37,056 nt of DNA. It comes from an uncultured Croceitalea sp. (GTDB lineage Bacteria; Bacteroidota; Bacteroidia; Flavobacteriales; Flavobacteriaceae). The stretch lies in assembly GCA_937926215.1 (NCBI GenBank), contig CALEYA010000118.1, positions 1 through 37,056 of the forward strand. Reading direction: 5' to 3'. Positions within the stretch are counted from its first letter, which is position 1. The number at the start of each line of letters is the position of its first letter. Position numbers and translations under genes: made by a program. The notes below the pieces were generated by a model. That model had not been told where the DNA came from. It saw only the letters and a program-made list of their open reading frames with translations, and ran no database searches. Shown here in pieces: positions 23,329 to 30,337 of this stretch.

Positions 23329-24069
23329 ATGGAAAAGCGAATTACATTAATAAAATTTACTTATCCCTCGGAATTAATAGCAGTAAAAGGAATACTTCAA
23401 TCTGAAGGGATAGAATTTTATGTAAGAGATGAACTTACTGCGCAAATACACAATTTTGTATCCGATGCTATTGGTGGAATACGTCTTGATGTAAAACAAT
23501 CGGATTATGAAAGAGCCAAAAATCTTCTTAAAGAAAGCGGTTACTTGAATAATCAAACGGAAAAAGCGTCAAAATTTTGGATACTAGTTGATGGTTTGAC
23601 CAGTAAGGTTCCGGTATTAAATAAACTTAGATTGGAATTAAGACTTATTGTAGGTTTTGGGGTATTGATTACAACATTTCTTTTTATCGTTTTTGGAATG
23701 ATTTATCGGTCAAATAAAGTGCCTCCTCCTACAACAGCAGAGTATTTAACTAATGGTAGCTGGTGTTTGAGTTATATTGAGTTTCAAAAGAAAAAATTTG
23801 CCCCAAATACTATTTATGAAGGAGGAATACACTTTAAATCGAATGTTAGTTGTAACGAGAGGCTATATCTTGAAAAAAACAATTTCATACATATTCCCGG
23901 TTTTAATTCAAAAAGGATTGAAGGGGAATGGCTTCTTCATGACAACGTTGTCAAAATAGTTTCTAGCAGTTCTCACGGCCATATTTTTAATGGGGAATAT
24001 GAAATTCAAAAAGGCCCTTTAGAGTTGACGCTTGTTTCAGAAACAACCAAAATTTATTGTTATAAATGA
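23329..24069 (+). CDS. DUF2007-domain protein with membrane helix and extracytoplasmic domain
   Basis: The protein has 246 residues. The N-terminal 75 residues are a DUF2007 domain (ITLIKFTYPSELIAVKGILQSEGI, then GGIRLDVKQSDYERAKNLL), a small ferredoxin-like fold proposed as a signal-transducing module. One membrane helix follows (about 107-128, LIVGFGVLITTFLFIVFGMIY), then a 115-residue C-terminal domain with several aromatic strands. Base composition here is more AT-rich than in the flanking genes by eye. The stop overlaps the next gene's ATG by four bases (ATGA). Confidence 0.75.
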   Translation: MEKRITLIKFTYPSELIAVKGILQSEGIEFYVRDELTAQIHNFVSDAIGGIRLDVKQSDYERAKNLLKESGYLNNQTEKASKFWILVDGLTSKVPVLNKLRLELRLIVGFGVLITTFLFIVFGMIYRSNKVPPPTTAEYLTNGSWCLSYIEFQKKKFAPNTIYEGGIHFKSNVSCNERLYLEKNNFIHIPGFNSKRIEGEWLLHDNVVKIVSSSSHGHIFNGEYEIQKGPLELTLVSETTKIYCYK

Positions 24070-24257
24070 ATAATGAGATGATGATAGAATGCCCGAGCTG
24101 CAATTCTAAAGAAGTTTCAAGACTGAGGTATTCTAAAAAAGCATTTGTTATCTCTGTATTTCTTTTAGGTTTTCCATTGCCGTTTATAAAGCGTCCATAT
24201 TATTGTTATGATTGCAAGAAGGAGTTTAAAAGTTCTAAAAAAACAAGTAAGCCTTAG
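24066..24257 (+). CDS. small zinc-ribbon membrane protein (63 residues)
   Basis: The protein starts MNNEMMIECPSCNSKEVSRL and ends with CYDCKKEFKSSKKTSKP, giving a CxxC...CxxC zinc ribbon (Cys9/12 and Cys47/50) interrupted by one hydrophobic stretch (about 25-42, KAFVISVFLLGFPLPF). The ATGA overlap with the DUF2007 gene makes translation coupling very likely. Such short ribbon proteins are usually unnamed in flavobacteria. Partner of the DUF2007 protein by context. Confidence 0.7.
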   Translation: MNNEMMIECPSCNSKEVSRLRYSKKAFVISVFLLGFPLPFIKRPYYCYDCKKEFKSSKKTSKP

Positions 24258-24577
24258 CAGAAAATGTGTTCAGTAGATGAAATTGAATATACTTAGTCTG
24301 CTAAATAATTATCAGCTTTACCTAATTAATTAGTAATAGTTCTATTGATAAGGTAAGTAGTCAAGAACCTAAAATGGACATCAGTTTAAGTTTTACAAAG
24401 GGCTTTCGCCTTATAATAATACTTAACAATTGATTTACAATTGACATTGGATGCTAAGCCGTTGGGATGTTTCATTAAACCCGAAATGGGTTATTCTAAG
24501 TTGTAAGGTGATTATAGGTTTAAAAGATTTATAAAATCTTATTTTAGACACTTAAACCTACCAAAAAGTTTTTAAGA
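24258..24577. other. 320-base intergenic region upstream of coaX
   Basis: AT-rich gap between the zinc-ribbon gene and coaX. I see a weak hairpin AACCC-GAAAT-GGGTT at about 24478-24492 with no strong T-tract, and no convincing gene or promoter with both boxes. The promoter of the coaX series must lie here. Confidence 0.4.
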
Positions 24578-25306
24578 ATGAACTTGGTTGTTGATATTGG
24601 GAACTCCCGTATAAAATACGCGGTATTTGATCGTAAAAAACTTTTGGTGGACCAACAATCCAGGCAAGAGCAATTTACTACTGTCATAAAAGGGCTTTTT
24701 GAGGTGTACCCAAAAATCAATAACGCTATTATCGCCAGTGTAAAAAATTTACCAGAACAAACATTTAAGGTGCTTTCGCTTTTTTGTAAAGTACACGTGC
24801 TTTCCCATACGTCCAAAATACCGTACAAAAACAGCTATGCCTCACCACAGACTTTGGGTATTGATAGAATCGCATTGGCTACCGCCGCTTTTTATACATA
24901 TCCGGCAACCAATGTATTGGTCATAGATATGGGGACCTGTATCACCTATGATATGGTCAACGACTATGGGGAGTATTTGGGCGGGGCCATTTCCCCAGGT
25001 GTGGATATGCGTTATAAGGCCATGCACAACCAAACCGATGGACTGCCGCAACTTAAATTAGCCCCTATTTTGGACACTATTGGGAATACTACGGAAAGCT
25101 GTATGCACAGTGGTGTTATCAACGGAATTTCCTTGGAGTTGGAAGGGGCGATAGCCCAATACCAGCAGCGGTTTAAACATTTAACAGTTATTTTAACAGG
25201 CGGCAACGCTCAATTTTTTGCCAAACGGTTAAAAAATTCCATATTTGCGAATTCTAAATTTCTATTAGAGGGGTTAAATTACCTGCTGGAATACAATAAA
25301 AACTAG
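24578..25306 (+). CDS. coaX: type III pantothenate kinase
   Basis: The protein has 242 residues and the actin-like ASKHA fold of CoaX. The phosphate-1 motif VVDIGNSRIKYAVFD has Asp6, GIDRIAL (94-100) is the conserved GxDR pantothenate-site motif, VIDMGTCITYD (115-125) is phosphate-2, and GGAISPGVDMRYKAM (135-149) is the second substrate loop. It phosphorylates pantothenate in the first step of coenzyme A synthesis and needs a monovalent cation; CoaX differs from CoaA in not being feedback inhibited by CoA. The next gene starts immediately after the stop, a link that is common in Bacteroidota. Confidence 0.95.
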   Translation: MNLVVDIGNSRIKYAVFDRKKLLVDQQSRQEQFTTVIKGLFEVYPKINNAIIASVKNLPEQTFKVLSLFCKVHVLSHTSKIPYKNSYASPQTLGIDRIALATAAFYTYPATNVLVIDMGTCITYDMVNDYGEYLGGAISPGVDMRYKAMHNQTDGLPQLKLAPILDTIGNTTESCMHSGVINGISLELEGAIAQYQQRFKHLTVILTGGNAQFFAKRLKNSIFANSKFLLEGLNYLLEYNKN

Positions 25307-26572
25307 ATGGTCAAAAAATTTCTGATTGCATTAATTTGCCTAATTTCTTTGGGCATTAATGCTCAAAAAGGCACAATTTCTCCCTATTCCTTTTTTGGTA
25401 TTGGTGATTTTAGATCCAATGGTACCGCGGAAAACCAAATGATGGGCGGTATCCAGATGCTTGCGGACAGTATCCATGTAAACCTTAGGAACCCAGCAGC
25501 TTATTCCAAATTAAAATTGACCACATATACCGCGGCTATTGCCCATACCGAGTTTAGGTTGGAGGATGCCACGGAACTTCAGCGGGTGTCCAACACTACT
25601 TTTGAGTACTTGGCCATTGGCTTACCCATTGCCAAAAATGCCGGTATAGGTTTTGGTTTGGTCCCATTTTCATCCGTAGGGTATAGATTGCTCACTGAGG
25701 CTCAAAACAGCGAAGGGGAAACTATAATAAATAACTTTGAAGGGGACGGCGGCTTAAACCGTGTTTTTTTATCGGTAGGTTATGAACCTATCAAAAACTT
25801 GAGTTTAGGGGCTTCGGTCAACTTTAATTTTGGGACCCTGACCTTCGATAGGATTCAAAGCGTTGAAAACGTTTTGTTCGGCACCAGGGATATTAGGGAA
25901 TCCAGGGTCAATGGTTTTGACTTTAATTACGCCCTTAACTACACACCTACCATCAATAAAAAATATACGCTCCATTCCCATATTGGTGTAAATACGCAGG
26001 TCAATTTGGTATCCCAAAACAGCGAACGCATCAGTTCCTTCTCTTTGTCCAGCGGTGCGGAGATAGAAGCGGTAGACGTTGATCTGGGTGCGCAAAACTT
26101 GGCCAATACGGAATTGAAGGTCCCCACTGTAGCTACTTTTGGATTGGGCTTTGGCGAGAATAAAAAATGGTTTGTAGGTGCGGAATACAGCTTACAGGCC
26201 CTGAGTTCTTTTACCAATGATTTTATTGGTCAGGAAAACGTAAGCTACGATGATGCCAGTACTATAGCTTTTGGTACTTATTTTATACCGGATTATCGGG
26301 CTATTGGGGGGTACTTAAAACGAGTTACCTATCGTGCCGGACTTCGGTACGATCAGACTGGTTTGTTGGTCAATGGAAAGGAAATAAACAACTTTGGCAT
26401 AACTTTTGGTTTTGGTTTACCGTTGGGCGCCAATTTTTCCAATGTCAACCTAGGTTTTGAACTGGGTAGAAGGGGAACAACGGATCAAGGCCTAATACGG
26501 GAAAGTTACCTGCTGGTGAATGTTGGTTTGTCATTAAACGACAAATGGTTTATTAAAAGAAAAATAAATTAA
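25307..26572 (+). CDS. outer-membrane beta-barrel protein (FadL-like fold), CoaX-linked
   Basis: The protein has 421 residues. The signal peptide ends near GINAQ (20), and the mature part starts KGTISPYSFFGIGDFRSNG. Regular amphipathic strands and the early NLRNPAAYSKL (compare the NPA motif of FadL-type barrels) point to a large outer-membrane barrel. The start codon directly abuts the coaX stop, so it is translated from the same message. A TPR-like secreted protein and LptC follow, so this stretch looks like an envelope-maintenance operon. Substrate unknown. Confidence 0.78.
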   Translation: MVKKFLIALICLISLGINAQKGTISPYSFFGIGDFRSNGTAENQMMGGIQMLADSIHVNLRNPAAYSKLKLTTYTAAIAHTEFRLEDATELQRVSNTTFEYLAIGLPIAKNAGIGFGLVPFSSVGYRLLTEAQNSEGETIINNFEGDGGLNRVFLSVGYEPIKNLSLGASVNFNFGTLTFDRIQSVENVLFGTRDIRESRVNGFDFNYALNYTPTINKKYTLHSHIGVNTQVNLVSQNSERISSFSLSSGAEIEAVDVDLGAQNLANTELKVPTVATFGLGFGENKKWFVGAEYSLQALSSFTNDFIGQENVSYDDASTIAFGTYFIPDYRAIGGYLKRVTYRAGLRYDQTGLLVNGKEINNFGITFGFGLPLGANFSNVNLGFELGRRGTTDQGLIRESYLLVNVGLSLNDKWFIKRKIN

Positions 26573-26674
26573 GAAACCATTTTTTAAAATATTCATAAAT
26601 AACCATGACTGTGCAGGTCTTTTTAAACATAGTTTTATAAAAATTTGTACATTAACCGCTTTAAAATTAAGAAG

Positions 26675-28048
26675 ATGAATAAGAAACTTTACTTAACGAT
26701 GATAGGAGTTCTGGCAGCGATGGGTTTAAGTATGGCCCAAGCACAGAATCCAGAATGCATGACCAACCTTTCCATTTATGCGGAACACGCCAAGGTGAAA
26801 AACTACGACGCCGCATATGAACCATGGAAGATGGTATTGAATAATTGCCCAGATTTAAACAAGGCTAACTTTACCTATGGAGAACGTATCTTAAAGTTTA
26901 AGATCAAGAATTCTTCTGGGGCGGATAAGGACGGTTTTGAGCAAGATTTGCTTGCATTATACGATGATAGCAACAAATATTTTCCCGCTAAATTCCCCAA
27001 AACGAAGATTTTGGAGAAAAAAGTGACCTATAAGAGTGATAATAAATTGGCTTCGGACGAGCAGCTCTATGAGATGATCAAACCTACGTTTGCTTCCGAT
27101 TTAAAAAGTTTTTCAAATCCTAAGGTATTGTACATCTATTTCTCCAGTTTGGTGAATTTGCACAACGGAGGTAAAAAAGAGTTGCAAGAGGTTTTTGATG
27201 TCTATGATGAGGTTAATGGTCAGAACGAAAACATTAACAAATCCTATACGGACAAAATCAACAAATTATTACAAAAAGAGGAAGCAGGTACGTTAACTTC
27301 CAAAGAGAAGAAAAATTTAGGCATCTATACCAGAAATTCAGAATTGTTGGGTAAAGTTGCTGGTAGTATAGATTCCAAATTAGGTGCCTTGGCAGATTGT
27401 GAAAACTTGATTCCGCTTTACCAAAAGAGTTTTGATGAAAAGAAAGGGGATGTTGTTTGGGTAAAACGTGCCGTAGGTAGAATGTATGCCAAAGATTGTA
27501 CGGATGACGCTATGTTCCAAAAGCTTTTCGAACAACAGTTGGCGTTAGACCCATCTGCAGATGCTTATTTCTATTCTGGGGTTTTAAAATCCAAAGCTGG
27601 CGATAGTAATGGCGCTGTGGCGGATTTCAATAAATCGGTAGATTTGGAAACGGATACCAATAGAAAGTCGGATATCCTTTATAAGATAGCCACGATAATG
27701 AAAAAGCGTGGCAGCAAATCCCAAGCTAGGAACTACGCGCAAAAAGCAATTAATGCAAACGCCTCTAATGGTAAGGCTTATTTGTTGATCGCAAGCTTGT
27801 ATGCAGGTAGTGCAAACGCTTGTGGAACAACACCTTTCGAGAAAAGGGCCATTTATTGGAAAGCTGCTGAGATGGCGCGTAAAGCGGGTAGGGTAGATCC
27901 TTCGCTAAGCGGAAGGGCCGGTAGTGCCGCAAACAGTTACAGTGCCAAAGCACCGGACAAGACCATGATATTCAACTCTGGCATGGCCGGTAAAACGGTA
28001 ACCTTTAGTTGCTGGGTAGGTGGTAGCGTTAAGGTGCCTAACTTATAA
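26675..28048 (+). CDS. secreted TPR-like protein
   Basis: The product has 457 residues from the ATG at 26675; a TTG at 26645 would extend it by ten residues but lacks sense because the signal peptide (MNKKLYLTMIGVLAAMGLSMAQAQ) begins at the ATG. Several helical pairs follow; the C-terminal third has clear TPR text (PSADAYFYSGVLKSKAGDSNGAVADF, then KSDILYKIATIMKKRGSKSQARNYAQKA and NASNGKAYLLIASLYAGS). The C-terminal 50 residues are conserved-looking and aromatic-poor (KTVTFSCWVGGSVKVP). The gene stops two bases before the lptC GTG, and a strong terminator-like hairpin lies only 30 bases further inside lptC. Role unknown; TPR proteins of this type are abundant in Bacteroidota envelopes. Confidence 0.8.
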   Translation: MNKKLYLTMIGVLAAMGLSMAQAQNPECMTNLSIYAEHAKVKNYDAAYEPWKMVLNNCPDLNKANFTYGERILKFKIKNSSGADKDGFEQDLLALYDDSNKYFPAKFPKTKILEKKVTYKSDNKLASDEQLYEMIKPTFASDLKSFSNPKVLYIYFSSLVNLHNGGKKELQEVFDVYDEVNGQNENINKSYTDKINKLLQKEEAGTLTSKEKKNLGIYTRNSELLGKVAGSIDSKLGALADCENLIPLYQKSFDEKKGDVVWVKRAVGRMYAKDCTDDAMFQKLFEQQLALDPSADAYFYSGVLKSKAGDSNGAVADFNKSVDLETDTNRKSDILYKIATIMKKRGSKSQARNYAQKAINANASNGKAYLLIASLYAGSANACGTTPFEKRAIYWKAAEMARKAGRVDPSLSGRAGSAANSYSAKAPDKTMIFNSGMAGKTVTFSCWVGGSVKVPNL

Positions 28049-28050
28049 GG

Positions 28051-28650
28051 GTGCTATTACATAACACAATACGATTAAAAGGATTTGCCACAGTATTCAC
28101 TGTGGCAATCCTTTTTTTATGCTGTAAGGACAATTACAAGCGTGTGGGTGAGGAGGCCGCAACCAATATTTATCCGCAAGGGGTAGCACGGCATTTTACG
28201 CTAACCTATACGGAAGCTGTAAAAGAACTATCGACCAAAGACTCCTCGGAGACTCGCGTGGTCGCTGTTTTAAAAAGCCCCTTAAACAAAGATTTTGACA
28301 ACCTAAGGTTTCGATATAAGGAGTTTCCGGAAGGGCTACAGTTGGATTTTTATGATGATAAAAACCAGAAGAGTGTAATTACGGCAGATTATGCCATCAT
28401 TTATAGTCAAACTGGGATTATAGATTTGCAAGGCAATGTGGTCATTGAAACCCATGACGGTAAAAAGCTGGAAACACCGCAACTGTACTGGGACCGAGCG
28501 AATAAATGGATTTTTACGGAAAAGGAATTTACCTATACCAATCCGGAAGACGGCACCCTTATGGATGGCGAGGGCATGGATTTTAATAGGGAGTTTACAT
28601 TTTTTAATGCCCATAAGACGTTTGGGTTAATGAGTATCAAAGAAGAATAA
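28051..28650 (+). CDS. lptC: LPS-export protein LptC, lipoprotein form
   Basis: The product has 199 residues starting with GTG two bases after the TPR gene stop. The signal sequence ends in LFLCC (Cys24/25), so it is a lipoprotein rather than an N-terminally anchored protein as in E. coli. The LptC beta-jellyroll follows: VVAVLKSPL, LDFYDDKNQKSVITADYAIIY, IIDLQGNVVIETHDGKKLETPQLYWD and GTLMDGEGMDFNREF, matching LptC/OstA repeats. It passes LPS from the LptBFG transporter to LptA in the periplasm. The hairpin and T-tract at 28081-28118 lie inside its signal-peptide codons. It is followed by a small membrane protein and a CNNM/CBS protein. Confidence 0.92.
   Translation: MLLHNTIRLKGFATVFTVAILFLCCKDNYKRVGEEAATNIYPQGVARHFTLTYTEAVKELSTKDSSETRVVAVLKSPLNKDFDNLRFRYKEFPEGLQLDFYDDKNQKSVITADYAIIYSQTGIIDLQGNVVIETHDGKKLETPQLYWDRANKWIFTEKEFTYTNPEDGTLMDGEGMDFNREFTFFNAHKTFGLMSIKEE
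28081..28118 (+). terminator. terminator-like hairpin inside the lptC signal-peptide codons
   Basis: GGATTTGCCACAG (28081-28093) pairs with CTGTGGCAATCC (28100-28111), twelve pairs with one bulged T, loop TATTCA, followed by seven T residues (28112-28118). It starts 30 bases after the lptC GTG and 33 bases after the preceding stop codon. Confidence 0.75.
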
Positions 28651-28651
28651 A

Positions 28652-28855
28652 ATGGTCAAGATTTTAAAATATACGGAATACCTTTACCTAGTTGTGGCGG
28701 CTGCATCAATTTATAAGATAATCAGCCTATGGACGGTAGCGCAAAAAGAAACCTATGTGTTCATCTTTTTTGCAGTAGTCTCTTTAGCCATGTTCTTTTT
28801 TAGAAGAAAATACCGCAAACGCTTTGAAAAACGAGCTGCGGAAAACACCAAATAG
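28652..28855 (+). CDS. small two-helix membrane protein
   Basis: The protein has 67 residues: a first helix about 10-28 (YLYLVVAAASIYKIISLW), a short polar loop, a second helix about 33-50 (ETYVFIFFAVVSLAMFFF) and a strongly basic tail (RRKYRKRFEKR). It starts one base after the lptC stop, and the next gene's TTG is two bases beyond its own stop, so it is part of the same unit. Homologues next to lptC are frequent in flavobacteria but have no name known to me. Confidence 0.75.
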   Translation: MVKILKYTEYLYLVVAAASIYKIISLWTVAQKETYVFIFFAVVSLAMFFFRRKYRKRFEKRAAENTK

Positions 28856-28857
28856 CG

Positions 28858-30147
28858 TTGAACTATAACTTTTTGATCATTGTATTTTCTTTGTTGTTTT
28901 CGGCCTTTTTTTCAGGCATGGAAATAGCGTTCATTTCTGCCAATAGAATCCATATTGAGTTGGAAAAAAAGCAGGAGGGCTTTCTGGCCAAAGTGTTGGC
29001 ATGGCTTACGGAAAAACCGTCCAAGTTCATAGCCACAATGCTTATCGGCAATAATATAGCCTTGGTTATTTATGGCCTTTTTATGGGCGATGTGCTAATG
29101 GCGTGGTTTGGAAATTTCCTCCCAACCTCCAATTCGTTTTTACATGCGTTACTCACGGATTTTAGCCTGTTGTCGCAAACCGTTGTTTCTACCCTGGTAA
29201 TTTTATTGACGGCAGAATTCTTGCCCAAGGTGTTGTTCCAAATCTATTCCAATAGGTTGTTAAAAGTGTTTGCCGTCCCGGCTTACTTTTTTTATGTCCT
29301 TTTTTCCGCTATTTCTTGGTTTGTGATCAAGGTGTCGGATTTTATCCTGAAAAGTTTTTTCAAGACGGATGGCGACCAGGTGCAATTGGCTTTTACCAAA
29401 ATGGAATTGGGCGATTATATTACGGAACAGATGGAATCCGTGGAAGAGGAGGACGAGGTAGATTCTGAGATACAATTGTTCCAAAACGCCTTGGAATTCT
29501 CCGAAGTAAAAGCACGTGAAGTAATGGTGCCGCGAACGGAAATCATGGCCGTTGAACTCCACGATACCCCAAAGAACTTGACCAAACTTTTCACCGAGAC
29601 CGGCCTGTCCAAAATTTTGGTATACAAAGAAACTATTGATGATATAATTGGGTATGTACACTCCTATGAGCTTTTTAAAAAGCCCAAAACGATAAAGAGT
29701 ATCCTATTGCCAGTAGAATTCGTTCCGGAAACCATGCTTATCCATGATATTTTGAACGTACTTACCAAACGCAGAAAGAGCATTGCTGTGGTTTTGGATG
29801 AGTATGGGGGGACATCGGGAATCATGACCGTAGAGGATATTGTGGAGGAATTGTTTGGGGAGATAGAGGACGAACATGATACCACCGACCTTTTGGAGGA
29901 ACAGCTGGATGAGCTGACCTTTCGGTTTTCTGCCCGTTTAGAAGTGGATTATATCAACGAGAACTATAAATTGGAGCTTCCGGAAAGTGATGAATACGAA
30001 ACTTTGGGCGGATTGATTACCAACGGTACCGGAGAGATTCCGAGCAAGGATGAGGAAATAGAGATAGCGGATTTCCTATTTCGGATACTTGAAGTATCCA
30101 ACAATAAGATAGACCTTGTGCAACTCCATATTCTTGATAAGGACTAG
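28858..30147 (+). CDS. CNNM/CBS-domain protein (HlyC/CorC 'hemolysin' family)
   Basis: The product has 429 residues starting with TTG; later ATGs would delete the first helix. An N-terminal DUF21/CNNM transmembrane domain (about 1-190) contains the signature FSAFFSGMEIAFISANRIHIE. Two CBS domains follow (about 210-330: VKAREVMVPRTEIMAV and RKSIAVVLDEYGGTSGIMTVEDIVEELFGEI). A CorC-type C-terminal domain lies at about 345-425 (YETLGGLITNGTGEIP). Relatives are Mg2+ or Co2+ efflux/transport proteins; the gliding-linked GldE belongs to the same family, so a motility role cannot be excluded. It ends the lptC unit. Confidence 0.9.
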   Translation: MNYNFLIIVFSLLFSAFFSGMEIAFISANRIHIELEKKQEGFLAKVLAWLTEKPSKFIATMLIGNNIALVIYGLFMGDVLMAWFGNFLPTSNSFLHALLTDFSLLSQTVVSTLVILLTAEFLPKVLFQIYSNRLLKVFAVPAYFFYVLFSAISWFVIKVSDFILKSFFKTDGDQVQLAFTKMELGDYITEQMESVEEEDEVDSEIQLFQNALEFSEVKAREVMVPRTEIMAVELHDTPKNLTKLFTETGLSKILVYKETIDDIIGYVHSYELFKKPKTIKSILLPVEFVPETMLIHDILNVLTKRRKSIAVVLDEYGGTSGIMTVEDIVEELFGEIEDEHDTTDLLEEQLDELTFRFSARLEVDYINENYKLELPESDEYETLGGLITNGTGEIPSKDEEIEIADFLFRILEVSNNKIDLVQLHILDKD

Positions 30148-30274
30148 CAATGTACTATGCGATACTCGGGATTTATAGCTCAATGTCGTAAAGGAACCAT
30201 AAACAAATGCATCTTCGGTGTACCCAAAGGGCATTTTCCTTCCTAAAATACCCATATCGTGTATGCCCTAATGC

Positions 30275-30305
30275 TTTCCTATTTGAAAAGAAAATGGTAT
30301 TTTCG
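30275..30305 (+). promoter_or_regulatory. probable ppiD promoter
   Basis: TTTC (30275-30278) and TATTTTCG (30298-30305) lie 19 bases apart; each has one mismatch to TTTG/TAnnTTTG. The start would be near 30312, about 26 bases before the ATG. The rest of the 190-base gap shows no gene. Confidence 0.42.
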
Positions 30306-30337
30306 CCCACTGAAATTAAGATAAATACAGCGTCAGA

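Noticed and set aside
24258-24577. Possible riboswitch or structured leader upstream of coaX
   Set aside because: Only weak AT-rich hairpins; no recognisable conserved core of a known riboswitch class.
25328-25362. Inverted repeat GCATTAAT ... ATTAATGC within the first codons of the CoaX-linked barrel gene
   Set aside because: Loop of 19 bases, AT-rich, no T-tract; expected by chance in this composition and not comparable with the other intragenic hairpins.
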